In this document: positions 51,945 through 59,866 of the stretch, one piece after another | How the letters are laid out: every line of letters begins with the position of its first letter | How positions within the stretch are numbered: position 1 is the stretch's first letter | NCBI RefSeq assembly: GCF_016195855.1 | Contig: NZ_JACPYU010000012.1 | Location: 1-64,000, forward strand | Direction of reading: 5' to 3' | Source: Aquabacterium sp. | GTDB taxonomy: Bacteria > Pseudomonadota > Gammaproteobacteria > Burkholderiales > Burkholderiaceae_C | DNA: 64,000 nt | Translations under genes and position numbers: made by a program | Notes under the pieces: generated by a model | Databases searched by the model: none | What the model was told of the DNA's origin: nothing | Seen by the model: only the letters and a program-made list of their open reading frames with translations

Positions 51945-52739
51945 TCAGTAGCTGTAGCCCACCATCAGCGAGAACACGGAGGGGTGAAAGCGGTAAGACG
52001 CTGTCTGCCGGCTCGTATTGGTCGAGATGGTCATGTTGTTCTTGACTGCCGCCGTCGACCAACCTGCGCTGAGCAGCCAGTTCTTGTCGAACTTGTAGTT
52101 GACACCGGTCTGGAAGGCAAAGCCGATGGAGTCCGTCAGCTCGATCTTGACGGGGCCATCCGTGTAGAAGTCGGTGCCGGTCTGCGTGGCCTTGGCATCG
52201 AAGTGGGTGTAGTTCACGCCCACGCCCACATAAGGACGCAAGGCGCTGGATGCATCGCCGAACTTGTAGTTGAAGAACACCGTGGGCGCGACTTCCTTGA
52301 CAGTGGCCACCACCTGGTTGTTGGTCGTGGCAAACAGGCCGTAGCTGGCGGTGGGGATGCTGCTCAGCGCGCCATAACCGGCAGGTGCCAGCTTGGAGGC
52401 ATCGTTGATGCGCAGCTTCACATCGTGCTTGGGAGGTACACCCAGCACCAGTTCGGCGCTCCAGTTATCGTTGAAAGCCCGCTCGATGCTGAACAGCAAG
52501 GTGGACTTGGGCTGCACCTCCATCTGCAAGCCGGTCGGAACACCGAGGCCATAGGTGGCACGAAGGGGGTTGGCAGCGGGCAGGGAGCCCTCCAGATCAC
52601 TGCTGGTCGCGCGAGGATCAATGCGACCTGCGCCGATCTTGAAGGTATAGGTCTGTGCCGAAGCGGCAAACGGGATCACGCCGCAAGCCACAGCGCACAC
52701 CACAGCGCGAGCGTTCATCTGGAAGAAGGATGTTTTCAT
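51945..52739 (-). CDS. ompW: OmpW-family outer-membrane protein
   Basis: 264 residues from the ATG at 52739. Signal peptide (cleavage near ASA|QTYT). Eight-stranded barrel: TFKIGAGRIDPRATSSDLEG, QMEVQPKSTLLFSIERAF, LRPYVGVGVNYTHFD, FAFQTGVNYKFDKNWLLSAG, ending FSLMVGYSY. OmpW-type channels pass small hydrophobic molecules. The upstream 344-bp region to dusB contains tandem operator-like repeats and a leader hairpin, so expression is probably regulated. Confidence 0.92.
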   Translation of the reverse strand: MKTSFFQMNARAVVCAVACGVIPFAASAQTYTFKIGAGRIDPRATSSDLEGSLPAANPLRATYGLGVPTGLQMEVQPKSTLLFSIERAFNDNWSAELVLGVPPKHDVKLRINDASKLAPAGYGALSSIPTASYGLFATTNNQVVATVKEVAPTVFFNYKFGDASSALRPYVGVGVNYTHFDAKATQTGTDFYTDGPVKIELTDSIGFAFQTGVNYKFDKNWLLSAGWSTAAVKNNMTISTNTSRQTASYRFHPSVFSLMVGYSY

Positions 52740-52754
52740 AGGGTCCGATGGAGG

Positions 52755-52781
52755 AAAAAAAACCGTCCCTGAGAGGGGCGG
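52755..52781 (-). terminator. Terminator-like hairpin in the ompW leader
   Basis: On the minus strand CCGCCCCT and AGGGACGG (one mismatch) around CTC form a stem followed directly by T8 (52762-52755), only 16 bp before the ompW ATG. No Shine-Dalgarno is visible between it and the start. It could be an attenuator of ompW or could end a transcript coming from the dusB side. Confidence 0.65.
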
Positions 52782-52797
52782 CTTTGGCCGTACAACA

Positions 52798-52834
52798 TTG
52801 CAGAATGACTGCAACAGTTGCACATTCTATGCAA
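52798..52834. promoter_or_regulatory. Tandem TTGCA-N7-TGCAA operator-like dyads upstream of ompW
   Basis: TTGCA (52798-52802), 7 nt, TGCAA (52810-52814), and TTGCA (52818-52822), 7 nt, TGCAA (52830-52834): two copies of a 17-bp dyad offset by exactly 20 bp, close to two helical turns, so bound dimers would sit on the same DNA face. They lie 59-95 bp before the ompW start and 250 bp before dusB. Confidence 0.75.
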
Positions 52835-52909
52835 CACGCTTCGCACCATGCGGGGATCAGGGCGGTACACAACGTCCATTTGTGACGTATCGCACGGGCC
52901 AAATCCGCA

Positions 52910-52924
52910 GATCAAAATTTGATC
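52910..52924. promoter_or_regulatory. 15-bp palindrome in the ompW-dusB intergenic region
   Basis: GATCAAA, central A, TTTGATC is a perfect odd palindrome about 32 bp before a TATACT -10-like box (52956-52961) of the dusB-fis-purH operon. It could be a regulator site over or near the -35 region. It resembles but does not match the FNR site TTGAT-N4-ATCAA. Confidence 0.5.
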
Positions 52925-52955
52925 AAAGGGGGTGCACAGGGTTCACCCGGACAGC

Positions 52956-53017
52956 TATACTCTGCCTCCTTTTTAAGCAGCCCTGAGCCCATTCCACACG
53001 GTTGGTCGGTCAGGGCT
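52956..53017 (+). promoter_or_regulatory. Likely dusB promoter and leader hairpin
   Basis: A TATACT hexamer (52956-52961) is the best -10; no good -35 is seen at 17 nt. The leader then holds AGCCCTGA (52979-52986) and TCAGGGCT (53010-53017), a perfect 8-bp stem enclosing 23 nt, about 67 bp before the ATG of dusB. It may be a regulatory RNA fold. Confidence 0.5.
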
Positions 53018-53083
53018 TTCCTGTCTTCTTCGGTCAAAAGAGCCCATCCGCTTTTCCGGCAAACCTTTGCTCGCCTCATCCTG

Positions 53084-54178
53084 ATGTCCACCCCTACTCC
53101 TCCCGCCAGCACGCTGATGGTCGGCTCGATCAAGCTGCCCAACCGCCTGTTCGTGGCGCCGATGGCCGGGGTGACGGACCGCCCCTTCCGCATGTTGTGC
53201 AAGCGCCTGGGCGCGGGTTATGCGGTCAGCGAGATGGTGACCTCGCGCAAGGACCTGTGGCACAGCCTGAAGACCTCGCGCCGCGCCAACCACGAGGGTG
53301 AAACCGCGCCGATCTCGGTGCAGATCGCCGGCACGGATGCGGCCATGATGGCCGAGGCCGCTGCCTACAACATCGACCGCGGCGCGCAGATCATCGACAT
53401 CAACATGGGTTGCCCCGCCAAGAAGGTGTGCAACAAGTGGGCTGGCTCGGCGTTGATGCAGGACGAGGCCCTCGCGCTGGAGATCGTCGAAGCCGTGGTG
53501 GCCGCCTGTGCGCCGCGCAATGTGCCCGTGACCCTGAAGATGCGCACGGGCTGGAGCCAGCTCAACAAGAACGCCGTGCGCATTGCCCGCGCCGCCGAGA
53601 GCGCCGGCGTGGCCATGCTGACGGTGCACGGCCGCACGCGCGAGCAGGGCTACAAGGGCCAGGCCGAGTACGAGACGATTGCGGCGGTGAAGGCTGCCGT
53701 GCGTGTGCCGGTGGTGGCCAATGGCGACATCACCTCACCCGAGAAGGCCGAGCTGGTGCTCAAGCTCACGGGCGCCGACGCCATCATGGTGGGCCGCGCC
53801 GCACAAGGCCGCCCCTGGATCTTTGGTGACATCGCCCACTACCTGGCCACTGGCACGCACCGTGCCCGGCCCCTGACCTTGCAGGTCAGGCAGTGGCTGG
53901 TGGAGCACCTGCATGAACACTACGGTTTGTACGGCGAATTCGCCGGCGTGCGCACGGCACGCAAACACATCGGCTGGGCGGTGCGCGCCCTGCCCGGTGG
54001 GGAGGACTTCCGTGCCCACATGAACACCCTGGACAGCATCGACAGCCAGATCCAGGCCGTGACCCATTTCTTCGACGAACTCAGCCTGCACCACGACCGC
54101 CTGCCGGACGCGGCGCCCGCCATCGACGAAGATGACGATGCCCACGAGGACCGCGCAGCCTCGTGTGCCGCGAACTGA
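53084..54178 (+). CDS. dusB: tRNA-dihydrouridine synthase B
   Basis: FMN enzyme that reduces uridine to dihydrouridine in tRNA. 364 residues from the ATG at 53084; extension to 52919 is not supported. Motifs: RLFVAPMAGVTDRPFR, DINMGCPAKKVCNKWAGSAL with catalytic Cys, VPVTLKMRTGW, ANGDITSPEKAE, IMVGRAAQGRPWIF. First gene of the dusB-fis-purH cluster, 9 bp before fis. Confidence 0.97.
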   Translation: MSTPTPPASTLMVGSIKLPNRLFVAPMAGVTDRPFRMLCKRLGAGYAVSEMVTSRKDLWHSLKTSRRANHEGETAPISVQIAGTDAAMMAEAAAYNIDRGAQIIDINMGCPAKKVCNKWAGSALMQDEALALEIVEAVVAACAPRNVPVTLKMRTGWSQLNKNAVRIARAAESAGVAMLTVHGRTREQGYKGQAEYETIAAVKAAVRVPVVANGDITSPEKAELVLKLTGADAIMVGRAAQGRPWIFGDIAHYLATGTHRARPLTLQVRQWLVEHLHEHYGLYGEFAGVRTARKHIGWAVRALPGGEDFRAHMNTLDSIDSQIQAVTHFFDELSLHHDRLPDAAPAIDEDDDAHEDRAASCAAN

Positions 54179-54187
54179 CAAAGCATC

Positions 54188-54424
54188 ATGAGCAAGAAGA
54201 ACATCCAAGACTGCATCCGAGACAACCTGGACAGCTACTTCCACGATCTGCGTGGCGCCGAGCCCAATGCCGTGTACGACATGGTCGTCAACGCGGTGGA
54301 GCGCCCCATGCTGGAGGTGGTCATGCTGCGCGCCGATGGCAACCAGTCCAAGGCCGCCGAGTGGCTGGGCATCAACCGCAACACGCTGCGCCGCAAGCTG
54401 CTTGAGCACAAGCTCATCAAATAA
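54188..54424 (+). CDS. fis: Fis-family nucleoid-associated protein
   Basis: 78 residues, shorter than E. coli Fis (98) at the N-terminus. The C-terminal HTH NQSKAAEWLGINRNTLRRKL is well conserved; the dimer helices (about 25-50) precede it. It bends DNA and tunes rRNA, recombination and chromosome structure. It is coupled to dusB (9-bp gap), the classical dusB-fis arrangement, and lies 44 bp before purH. Confidence 0.96.
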   Translation: MSKKNIQDCIRDNLDSYFHDLRGAEPNAVYDMVVNAVERPMLEVVMLRADGNQSKAAEWLGINRNTLRRKLLEHKLIK

Positions 54425-54468
54425 AGCATTCCCCCTGTATCCCCGCTCTTTGAACTGAAGGAAAAACC

Positions 54469-56058
54469 ATGGCTTTGACCGCCTTGCTGTCCGTGTCCGA
54501 CAAGACCGGCATCGTTGAATTTGCCCAGGCCCTGCACGCGCAAGGCGTGCGCCTGCTGTCCACCGGCGGCACCGCCAAGCTGCTGGCCGAAAAAGGCCTG
54601 CCCGTGACCGAGGTCTCCGAAGTGACCGGCTTCCCCGAGATGCTCGACGGCCGCGTCAAGACCCTGCACCCCCGCGTGCACGGCGGCATCCTGGCCCGCC
54701 GCGACCTGCCCGAGCACATGGCCGCCCTGAAGGCCCACGGCATCGAGACCATCGACATGCTGGTGGTCAACCTCTACCCCTTCGCCCAGGCCACCGCCAA
54801 GGCCGACTGCACGCTGGAAAACGCCATCGAGAACATCGACATCGGCGGCCCCACCATGCTGCGCGCCGCCGCCAAGAACTGGCAGGACGTGGCCGTGATC
54901 ATCGACCCGATCGACTACGAGCAAGTGCTGTCCGAGATGAAGGCCGAGGGCATCACCCGCTCGACCAAGTTCATGCTCGCCAAGAAGGTGTTCGCGCACA
55001 CCGCCGCCTACGACGGCATGATCACCAACTACCTGACGTCGCTGGAAGCCGGCTCGGAATTGAAAACCGAAGCCGTGCCGGCCAAGGAAGCCTACCCTGC
55101 CGTCTTCAACCTGCAGCTGCACAAGGTGCAAGGCATGCGTTACGGCGAGAACCCGCACCAGTCGGCCGCCTTCTACCGCGAGGCTTCGCCTGCGGTCAGC
55201 GTGCTGTCCAACTGGACGCAGATTCAAGGCAAGGAACTGTCCTTCAACAACATCGCCGATGCCGATGCGGCCTGGGAATGCGTCAAGGCCTTTGAGGTGC
55301 CCGCCTGCGTGATCATCAAGCACGCCAACCCCTGCGGCGTGGCCATCGGCGCCGGCCCGCTGGAGGCCTACACCAAGGCCCTCAAGACCGACCCGACCTC
55401 GGCCTTCGGCGGCATCATGGCCTTCAACCGCACGGTGGACTTTGACGTGATCGAGGCCATCAACGCCAACAAGCAGTTCGTGGAAGTGGTGATCGCACCG
55501 AAGTTCACCGACGCTGCCCGCGCCGCCTATGCCTCCAAGCAGAACGTGCGCCTGCTGGAAGTGCCTCTGACCGATGCCACCCGTGGCCTGTCCAATGCAC
55601 TGGACTTCAAACGCGTGGGCGGTGGCATGCTGCTGCAATCGGCGGACAACATCGACCTGGTGGGTGACATCAAGGTCGTGTCCAAGCTGCAACCCACCGA
55701 GCAACAACTCAAGGACATGCTGTTTGCCTGGACCGTGGCCCGCTTCGTCAAGAGCAACGCCATCGTGTTCTGCAAGGACGGCATGACCATGGGCGTGGGC
55801 GCCGGCCAGATGAGCCGCCTGGACTCGGCCCGCATCGCCTCGATCAAGGCTGGCCATGCTGGTTTGACCCTGCAAGGCACGGCCGTGGCGTCGGACGCCT
55901 TCTTCCCGTTCCGCGACGGCCTGGACGTGGTGGTTGACGCAGGCGCCACCTGCGTGATCCACCCGGGTGGCTCGATGCGCGACGACGAAGTGATCGCCGC
56001 CGCCGACGAGCGTGGCATTGCCATGGTGTTCACCGGCACGCGCCACTTCCGTCATTGA
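54469..56058 (+). CDS. purH: Bifunctional AICAR formyltransferase/IMP cyclohydrolase
   Basis: Last two steps of purine synthesis. 529 residues. The N-terminal cyclohydrolase has [27 protein letters not shown] and [14 protein letters not shown]. The C-terminal transformylase has [27 protein letters not shown], and [16 protein letters not shown] with KH catalytic residues. An AGGAA-type ribosome site lies before the ATG. It is third in the dusB-fis-purH cluster and ends in a clear terminator. Confidence 0.98.
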   Translation: MALTALLSVSDKTGIVEFAQALHAQGVRLLSTGGTAKLLAEKGLPVTEVSEVTGFPEMLDGRVKTLHPRVHGGILARRDLPEHMAALKAHGIETIDMLVVNLYPFAQATAKADCTLENAIENIDIGGPTMLRAAAKNWQDVAVIIDPIDYEQVLSEMKAEGITRSTKFMLAKKVFAHTAAYDGMITNYLTSLEAGSELKTEAVPAKEAYPAVFNLQLHKVQGMRYGENPHQSAAFYREASPAVSVLSNWTQIQGKELSFNNIADADAAWECVKAFEVPACVIIKHANPCGVAIGAGPLEAYTKALKTDPTSAFGGIMAFNRTVDFDVIEAINANKQFVEVVIAPKFTDAARAAYASKQNVRLLEVPLTDATRGLSNALDFKRVGGGMLLQSADNIDLVGDIKVVSKLQPTEQQLKDMLFAWTVARFVKSNAIVFCKDGMTMGVGAGQMSRLDSARIASIKAGHAGLTLQGTAVASDAFFPFRDGLDVVVDAGATCVIHPGGSMRDDEVIAAADERGIAMVFTGTRHFRH

Positions 56059-56112
56059 TCAGCACCCGCTGAATCGCGACAGCCGGCCTGAGGTCACCCC
56101 AAAGCCGGCCGC

Positions 56113-56140
56113 AAAAACCGACCTTCAACGTCGGTTTTTG
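56113..56140 (+). terminator. Intrinsic terminator after purH
   Basis: AAAAACCGAC and GTCGGTTTTT form a 10-bp stem with a 7-nt loop (CTTCAAC); the T-run is built into the 3' arm. It lies about 55 bp after the purH stop codon. Confidence 0.85.
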
Positions 56141-56150
56141 TTTATGCATA

Positions 56151-56168
56151 TATTTCGCATGCGAAATA
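56151..56168. promoter_or_regulatory. 18-bp palindromic operator upstream of the MarR-type gene
   Basis: TATTTCGCA and TGCGAAATA abut as a perfect 18-bp palindrome ending 9 bp before the ATG at 56178. MarR-family repressors commonly bind such sites in their own promoters, so autoregulation of the regulator-hydrolase pair is likely. It is AT-rich compared with its surroundings. Confidence 0.8.
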
Positions 56169-56177
56169 AATCCACCC

Positions 56178-56654
56178 ATGACACCCAAACGCCCTCGCCT
56201 TGTCTTTCTGCTCAACAGCGCCCAGCGGCGGCTGCAGGCCTGGATCGGTGCGCTGCATGCGCAAACCGCCTCAAGCAGGCATGAAGGCCATGCGCCGCCC
56301 ACGGCCGTGCAGGCCGGCGTGCTGTTCGTGCTCGCCCGGCAAGACGGCGCCACCATGGGCCAGCTGGCCACCGAGCTGGACCTCGCGCCCTCGGCCGTGT
56401 CCGGCCTGGTCCAGCGCCTGGAGGCCCTGGGCTGGGTGCAACGCCGGCCCTGCCCTGAAGACGCCCGCACCCAGCGCGTGTGGCTGCTGGCCGCTGGCCG
56501 CGCCCAGTTGCCCCCCTTGCGCGAGGCCCTGGCCCTCATCAATGAACGCCTCACGGCCGGCTTCACCGAAGCCGAGCTGCAAACCGTGGCGCGCTGGCTG
56601 ACGCATGTCCAGCAGCTTGACGCCACCACCCCACCGGAGCCCCACCATGAGTGA
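56178..56654 (+). CDS. MarR-family transcriptional regulator
   Basis: 158 residues. Winged helix: AGVLFVLARQDGATMGQLAT, then LDLAPSAVSGLVQRLEALGW and the basic wing RRPCPEDARTQRVWLL; flanking helices form the dimer interface. The ligand is unknown. It overlaps the alpha/beta hydrolase start by 8 bp, so it likely controls that gene through the palindrome at 56151-56168. The pair lies between purH and ruvC. Confidence 0.9.
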   Translation: MTPKRPRLVFLLNSAQRRLQAWIGALHAQTASSRHEGHAPPTAVQAGVLFVLARQDGATMGQLATELDLAPSAVSGLVQRLEALGWVQRRPCPEDARTQRVWLLAAGRAQLPPLREALALINERLTAGFTEAELQTVARWLTHVQQLDATTPPEPHHE

Positions 56655-57510
56655 CCTCGAATCCATCACCATCACCTGCGCAGACGGTGTGCACCTGCAA
56701 GGCCACTTCGCGCCAGCCAGCGGTGGCGCCCCCGGCCTGCCCGTGCTGCTGAGCCCGGCCACCGGCGTCAAGCAGCACTTCTACCTGCGCTTTGTGAGCT
56801 GGCTGGCCGCACAAGGCCATGACGTGCTGGTGTTCGATTACCGCGGCATCGGCCTGTCGCGCCATGGCCATCTCAAGCACAACAAGGCCACGCTGGCCGA
56901 GTGGGGCCAGCTGGACCAGGTGGCCGCGCTCGACTGGCTGCTGCAACGCACGGGCCGCGACCAGGTGCTGATGCTGGGCCACAGCGCCGGCGGCCAGATG
57001 ATCGGCCTCTTGCCCAACCATCAGCGTGTCGCGCGCCTGGTGGGGGTGTCGGCGTCCACGGGTTGGTTCCGCGGCATGCGCCTGGGCTTTCGGCTCAAGG
57101 CCCACCTGGGCCTGCGTTGCCTTGTGCCACTGGGCACCCTGGTCAAAGGTTATGGGCCGACATCGGCCGTGGGCCTGGGCGAAGACCTGCCCGCCGGCGT
57201 GGCGCGCCAGTGGGGCCAATGGTGTGCCGCAGGCGGCTACGCCACCAACGCCATCCGCGGCAAGCCCGAGCAGGACTTCCACGCCGAGGTGCGCACGCCC
57301 ATCACGGTGCTCTATGCGGAGGATGACGACATCGCCACCCCCACCACCGTGGCCGACTTGCTGCGCACCTTCCCCTCGACGCAAAAGCAAGCCATGCGCA
57401 TCAAGCCCGCCAGCCACGGGCTCAAGGCCATCGGCCACATCGACTGGTTTCGTGCCTCACACCAGGCGCTGTGGCCCATGATTGCTTCGTCGCTGCGTGG
57501 GCAGGGCTGA
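56647..57510 (+). CDS. Alpha/beta-fold hydrolase
   Basis: 287 residues from the ATG at 56647. Serine-hydrolase layout: [15 protein letters not shown], nucleophile elbow [12 protein letters not shown], acid in [12 protein letters not shown], and a late His in [13 protein letters not shown]. The N-terminus ([20 protein letters not shown]) and the overall order match the YheT-/yqkD-like esterases. The substrate is unknown. Translationally coupled to the MarR gene by an 8-bp overlap, so the regulator may sense the hydrolase substrate or product. Confidence 0.88.
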   Translation: MSDLESITITCADGVHLQGHFAPASGGAPGLPVLLSPATGVKQHFYLRFVSWLAAQGHDVLVFDYRGIGLSRHGHLKHNKATLAEWGQLDQVAALDWLLQRTGRDQVLMLGHSAGGQMIGLLPNHQRVARLVGVSASTGWFRGMRLGFRLKAHLGLRCLVPLGTLVKGYGPTSAVGLGEDLPAGVARQWGQWCAAGGYATNAIRGKPEQDFHAEVRTPITVLYAEDDDIATPTTVADLLRTFPSTQKQAMRIKPASHGLKAIGHIDWFRASHQALWPMIASSLRGQG

Positions 57511-57532
57511 CAGGGCTTATCCTGTCGGCCTC

Positions 57533-58087
57533 ATGATCATTCTCGGCATCGACCCCGGTCTGCAGACCACCGGCTTTGGCGTCATCGAAGCCGATGGCCC
57601 ACGTCTGCACTATGTGGCCAGCGGCACCATCAAGACCAAAGAAGCCGCGCAGGGCGACCTGCCCACGCGCCTGAAGCTGATCTTCGAAGGCGTGCGCGAG
57701 GTGGTGGGGCGTTACGAACCGCAGCAGGCCTCGGTCGAAATCGTGTTCGTCAACGTGAACCCGCAGTCCACGCTGCTGCTGGGCCAGGCGCGCGGCGCGG
57801 CCATTGCCGGGCTGTTGAGCACGCCGGTGTCACCCTTGGTGTCGGAGTACACGGCCTTGCAGATGAAGAAGGCGGTGGTGGGGCATGGTCACGCAGCCAA
57901 GGCCCAGATCCGCCACATGGTGATGCGCCTGCTGAGCCTGCCCCGCGAGCCGCACAACGATGCAGCCGATGCCTTGGGCCTGGCGATCTGCCATGCGCAT
58001 GCCGGCCATGCCATGGCGCAGATGGCCAAGGCGACGGACCTGTCCCGCCGTACGCACGCCCAGATCAAGGGCGGGCGCGTTTACTGA
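57533..58087 (+). CDS. ruvC: Crossover junction endodeoxyribonuclease RuvC
   Basis: Resolves Holliday junctions with RuvAB. 184 residues from the ATG at 57533; extension to 57482 is unlikely. Acidic active site: D7 in [14 protein letters not shown], Glu in [14 protein letters not shown], and the Asp pair in [16 protein letters not shown]. ruvAB does not follow directly; the next gene is convergent. The usual purH-ruvC linkage is split by the MarR/hydrolase pair. Confidence 0.96.
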   Translation: MIILGIDPGLQTTGFGVIEADGPRLHYVASGTIKTKEAAQGDLPTRLKLIFEGVREVVGRYEPQQASVEIVFVNVNPQSTLLLGQARGAAIAGLLSTPVSPLVSEYTALQMKKAVVGHGHAAKAQIRHMVMRLLSLPREPHNDAADALGLAICHAHAGHAMAQMAKATDLSRRTHAQIKGGRVY

Positions 58088-58091
58088 TCGC

Positions 58092-59375
58092 TTACTGACC
58101 GTCCTTGATCAGCCGGCCGGATTGCGACTGCACAGGCCGTGCGTTCATCGGGTAGAGCTTGGCGAACACGCCGATCTGCTCACGCGAGACGCCGGCCGGT
58201 TGCTTCATCACCATCCACAAGACGCCTTCCGAACACGGCGGCGTGGTCAGCGAGCCCATGTAGGTGTAGTACTGGCGCTGCTCAGGCAGCAACTGGCCCA
58301 GGTCGATCTGGCTCATGGCGCCCTGCTCCATGTTCTTTTCCAGCGGCAGGTTGTTCCAGACCTGCTGCACCAGCGGGTGGGCCTTGCCCTGGTCCATCAG
58401 CACGGCCACCACGGCCAGCTTGCCGTCGATGTCCTTGTGAACCAGGTGGGCCACCATCTCGTACTGGCGGCCATTGATGCGCTCTTCGCTCGGGCGGTGG
58501 AAGTGGAACTGCACCAGCTCGTAGCGGTGGCCCATCACGGTGATGCCATTACCCGGCTCGACGTTGACCTGCACGGTGTGGCCGTTGTCGATCACGCGGA
58601 AGTTGGAGGGGCGGTAGTCGAACTGGATCGGGTCCAGTTGCACGGGGATGCCGTCGCGGATGTCGATGGGGCTCTGGCGCTTGCCCACCATGCATTGCTG
58701 GAACTCGGGCTTGAGACGGCCCCAGCTCTCGGGGCCGGTGTCGCCTGCATAAGCCCAATGCACATCGTGGCCATGGGCATCCAGCAGCCGAGTTGTGGAC
58801 GAGGATGCGGGCTTGCCGGGCTTGCTGCCCGCCAGCGCAGCCTCATGCGGTTCCTGAGGCAGGAGCGCGCCTTGCGGGTCGTTCATGGCCAGCGCTCTGC
58901 CGCCGCCACGCACCCCCGAGGCAGCCCTGGCCGTGCGGGCCGCGGGCTTGGCGCGCACTTGCACCACGGGCGGGGCTTCGCGCTTGGTGCGCACCTCGGC
59001 GATCTTCTGGTCGATCAGGTCACGCAACTCGGACATGGACACATTCGATTTGGCGTCCGAGGCGCTTTCGGCCTTGGCATCGGCCTTGCCCGTGGACTCG
59101 CGGCTGGCCTCACGTGTCGCTTCGCGCTTGTCACCCTTGCTGCTCTTGGCGCTGCGGCTTTCGCCACGCGACTCGCCACGACCCTCGACGTTCTGCGCCT
59201 CGGCCTTCAAGTTGGGCTTGAGCGAGGGTTTGATGCTCGTTTCCTTGGTCTCGCCGGGGTCCAGCGACTCATCGGCATGGCCGTGCGCCTCGGCCGCATA
59301 GGCCCCCATCACCAGGGCCATGCTGGCCGCCAGGGCAAAAACAGGGGCAAGACGCTCACGCAACGCTACATTCAT
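58092..59375 (-). CDS. Alpha-type carbonic anhydrase with long charged N-terminal extension
   Basis: 427 residues from the ATG at 59375. Signal peptide about 1-28 (cleavage near AYA|AEAH). Residues about 30-190 are Lys/Glu/Arg/Ser/Ala-rich with no fold I recognise, including REATREASREST-like repeats. The C-terminal 240 residues are an alpha-carbonic anhydrase: HWAYAGDTGPESWG, RQSPIDIRDG, VQFHFHRPSEE and MVAHLVHKD (three zinc His), and TYMGSLTTPPCSEGVLWMV. It hydrates CO2 in the periplasm. The extension more than doubles the usual pre-domain length. Convergent with ruvC. Confidence 0.93.
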   Translation of the reverse strand: MNVALRERLAPVFALAASMALVMGAYAAEAHGHADESLDPGETKETSIKPSLKPNLKAEAQNVEGRGESRGESRSAKSSKGDKREATREASRESTGKADAKAESASDAKSNVSMSELRDLIDQKIAEVRTKREAPPVVQVRAKPAARTARAASGVRGGGRALAMNDPQGALLPQEPHEAALAGSKPGKPASSSTTRLLDAHGHDVHWAYAGDTGPESWGRLKPEFQQCMVGKRQSPIDIRDGIPVQLDPIQFDYRPSNFRVIDNGHTVQVNVEPGNGITVMGHRYELVQFHFHRPSEERINGRQYEMVAHLVHKDIDGKLAVVAVLMDQGKAHPLVQQVWNNLPLEKNMEQGAMSQIDLGQLLPEQRQYYTYMGSLTTPPCSEGVLWMVMKQPAGVSREQIGVFAKLYPMNARPVQSQSGRLIKDGQ

Positions 59376-59483
59376 GGTCAAACTCTCCGCAATACGCCGG
59401 AGATTTCGGCCAGTAAAACGCAGAACTTGAATGCGTCAGCGCGAATAAGTGACCTGGATCAGGCCACCAATGTGAAAAAAGTG

Positions 59484-59841
59484 TGAAGTCAGCCGATAGG
59501 CCGGATTCTGTGCAGCCCCGTGTCTCGCGACGCTGAGCTGTGACCGCCATTCCTCTGGGCCGCCTGTCACCAGAACGGCTCGATGCCACCTACCCGCACA
59601 CAGCCCCCGGGCCAGGGGTAGAACGACACGGCATGACCATGCCGTTCAGTGTGTGCCTATTTGGTGTTGCTGCGCGTAGAGATTGCCCGTTTCACCCGGA
59701 CTTAACCGGCTCGTCTCTGTTGCTCTGATCCTCACCTTGCGGTGGAGAGGTGTTACCTCCTACGCTGCCCTGTGCAGTCCGGACCTTCCTCCAGTGCGAC
59801 CTTTCGATCCTTGCACCAGCGACGGTCTGGCTGACTTCACG
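59484..59841 (-). ncRNA. rnpB: RNase P RNA component
   Basis: Catalytic RNA of the tRNA 5'-processing enzyme, about 358 nt on the minus strand. Its 5' end GAAGTCAGCC pairs with the 3' end GGCTGACTTC (helix P1). Universal blocks are present in order: GAGGAAGGTCCGGACTGCAC with CAGGGCAG, CCGGGTGAAACGGGCAATCT, and near the 3' end GGTGACAGG and CAGAATCCGGCCTATCGGC. A GATAAT -10 lies at 59853-59848. The promoter overlaps the gap after the dsbD stop (59867). Ends are set from the P1 pairing and may be off by a few bases. Confidence 0.96.
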
Positions 59842-59866
59842 GGCCCGATTATCGCCCCACCCGCGG

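Noticed and set aside
52917..52926. FNR site in the ompW-dusB region
   Set aside because: TTTGATCAAA lacks the four-base spacer of the FNR consensus TTGAT-N4-ATCAA.
54235..56055. 606-codon open frame on minus over purH
   Set aside because: Antisense of purH; no family motifs and no start signal.
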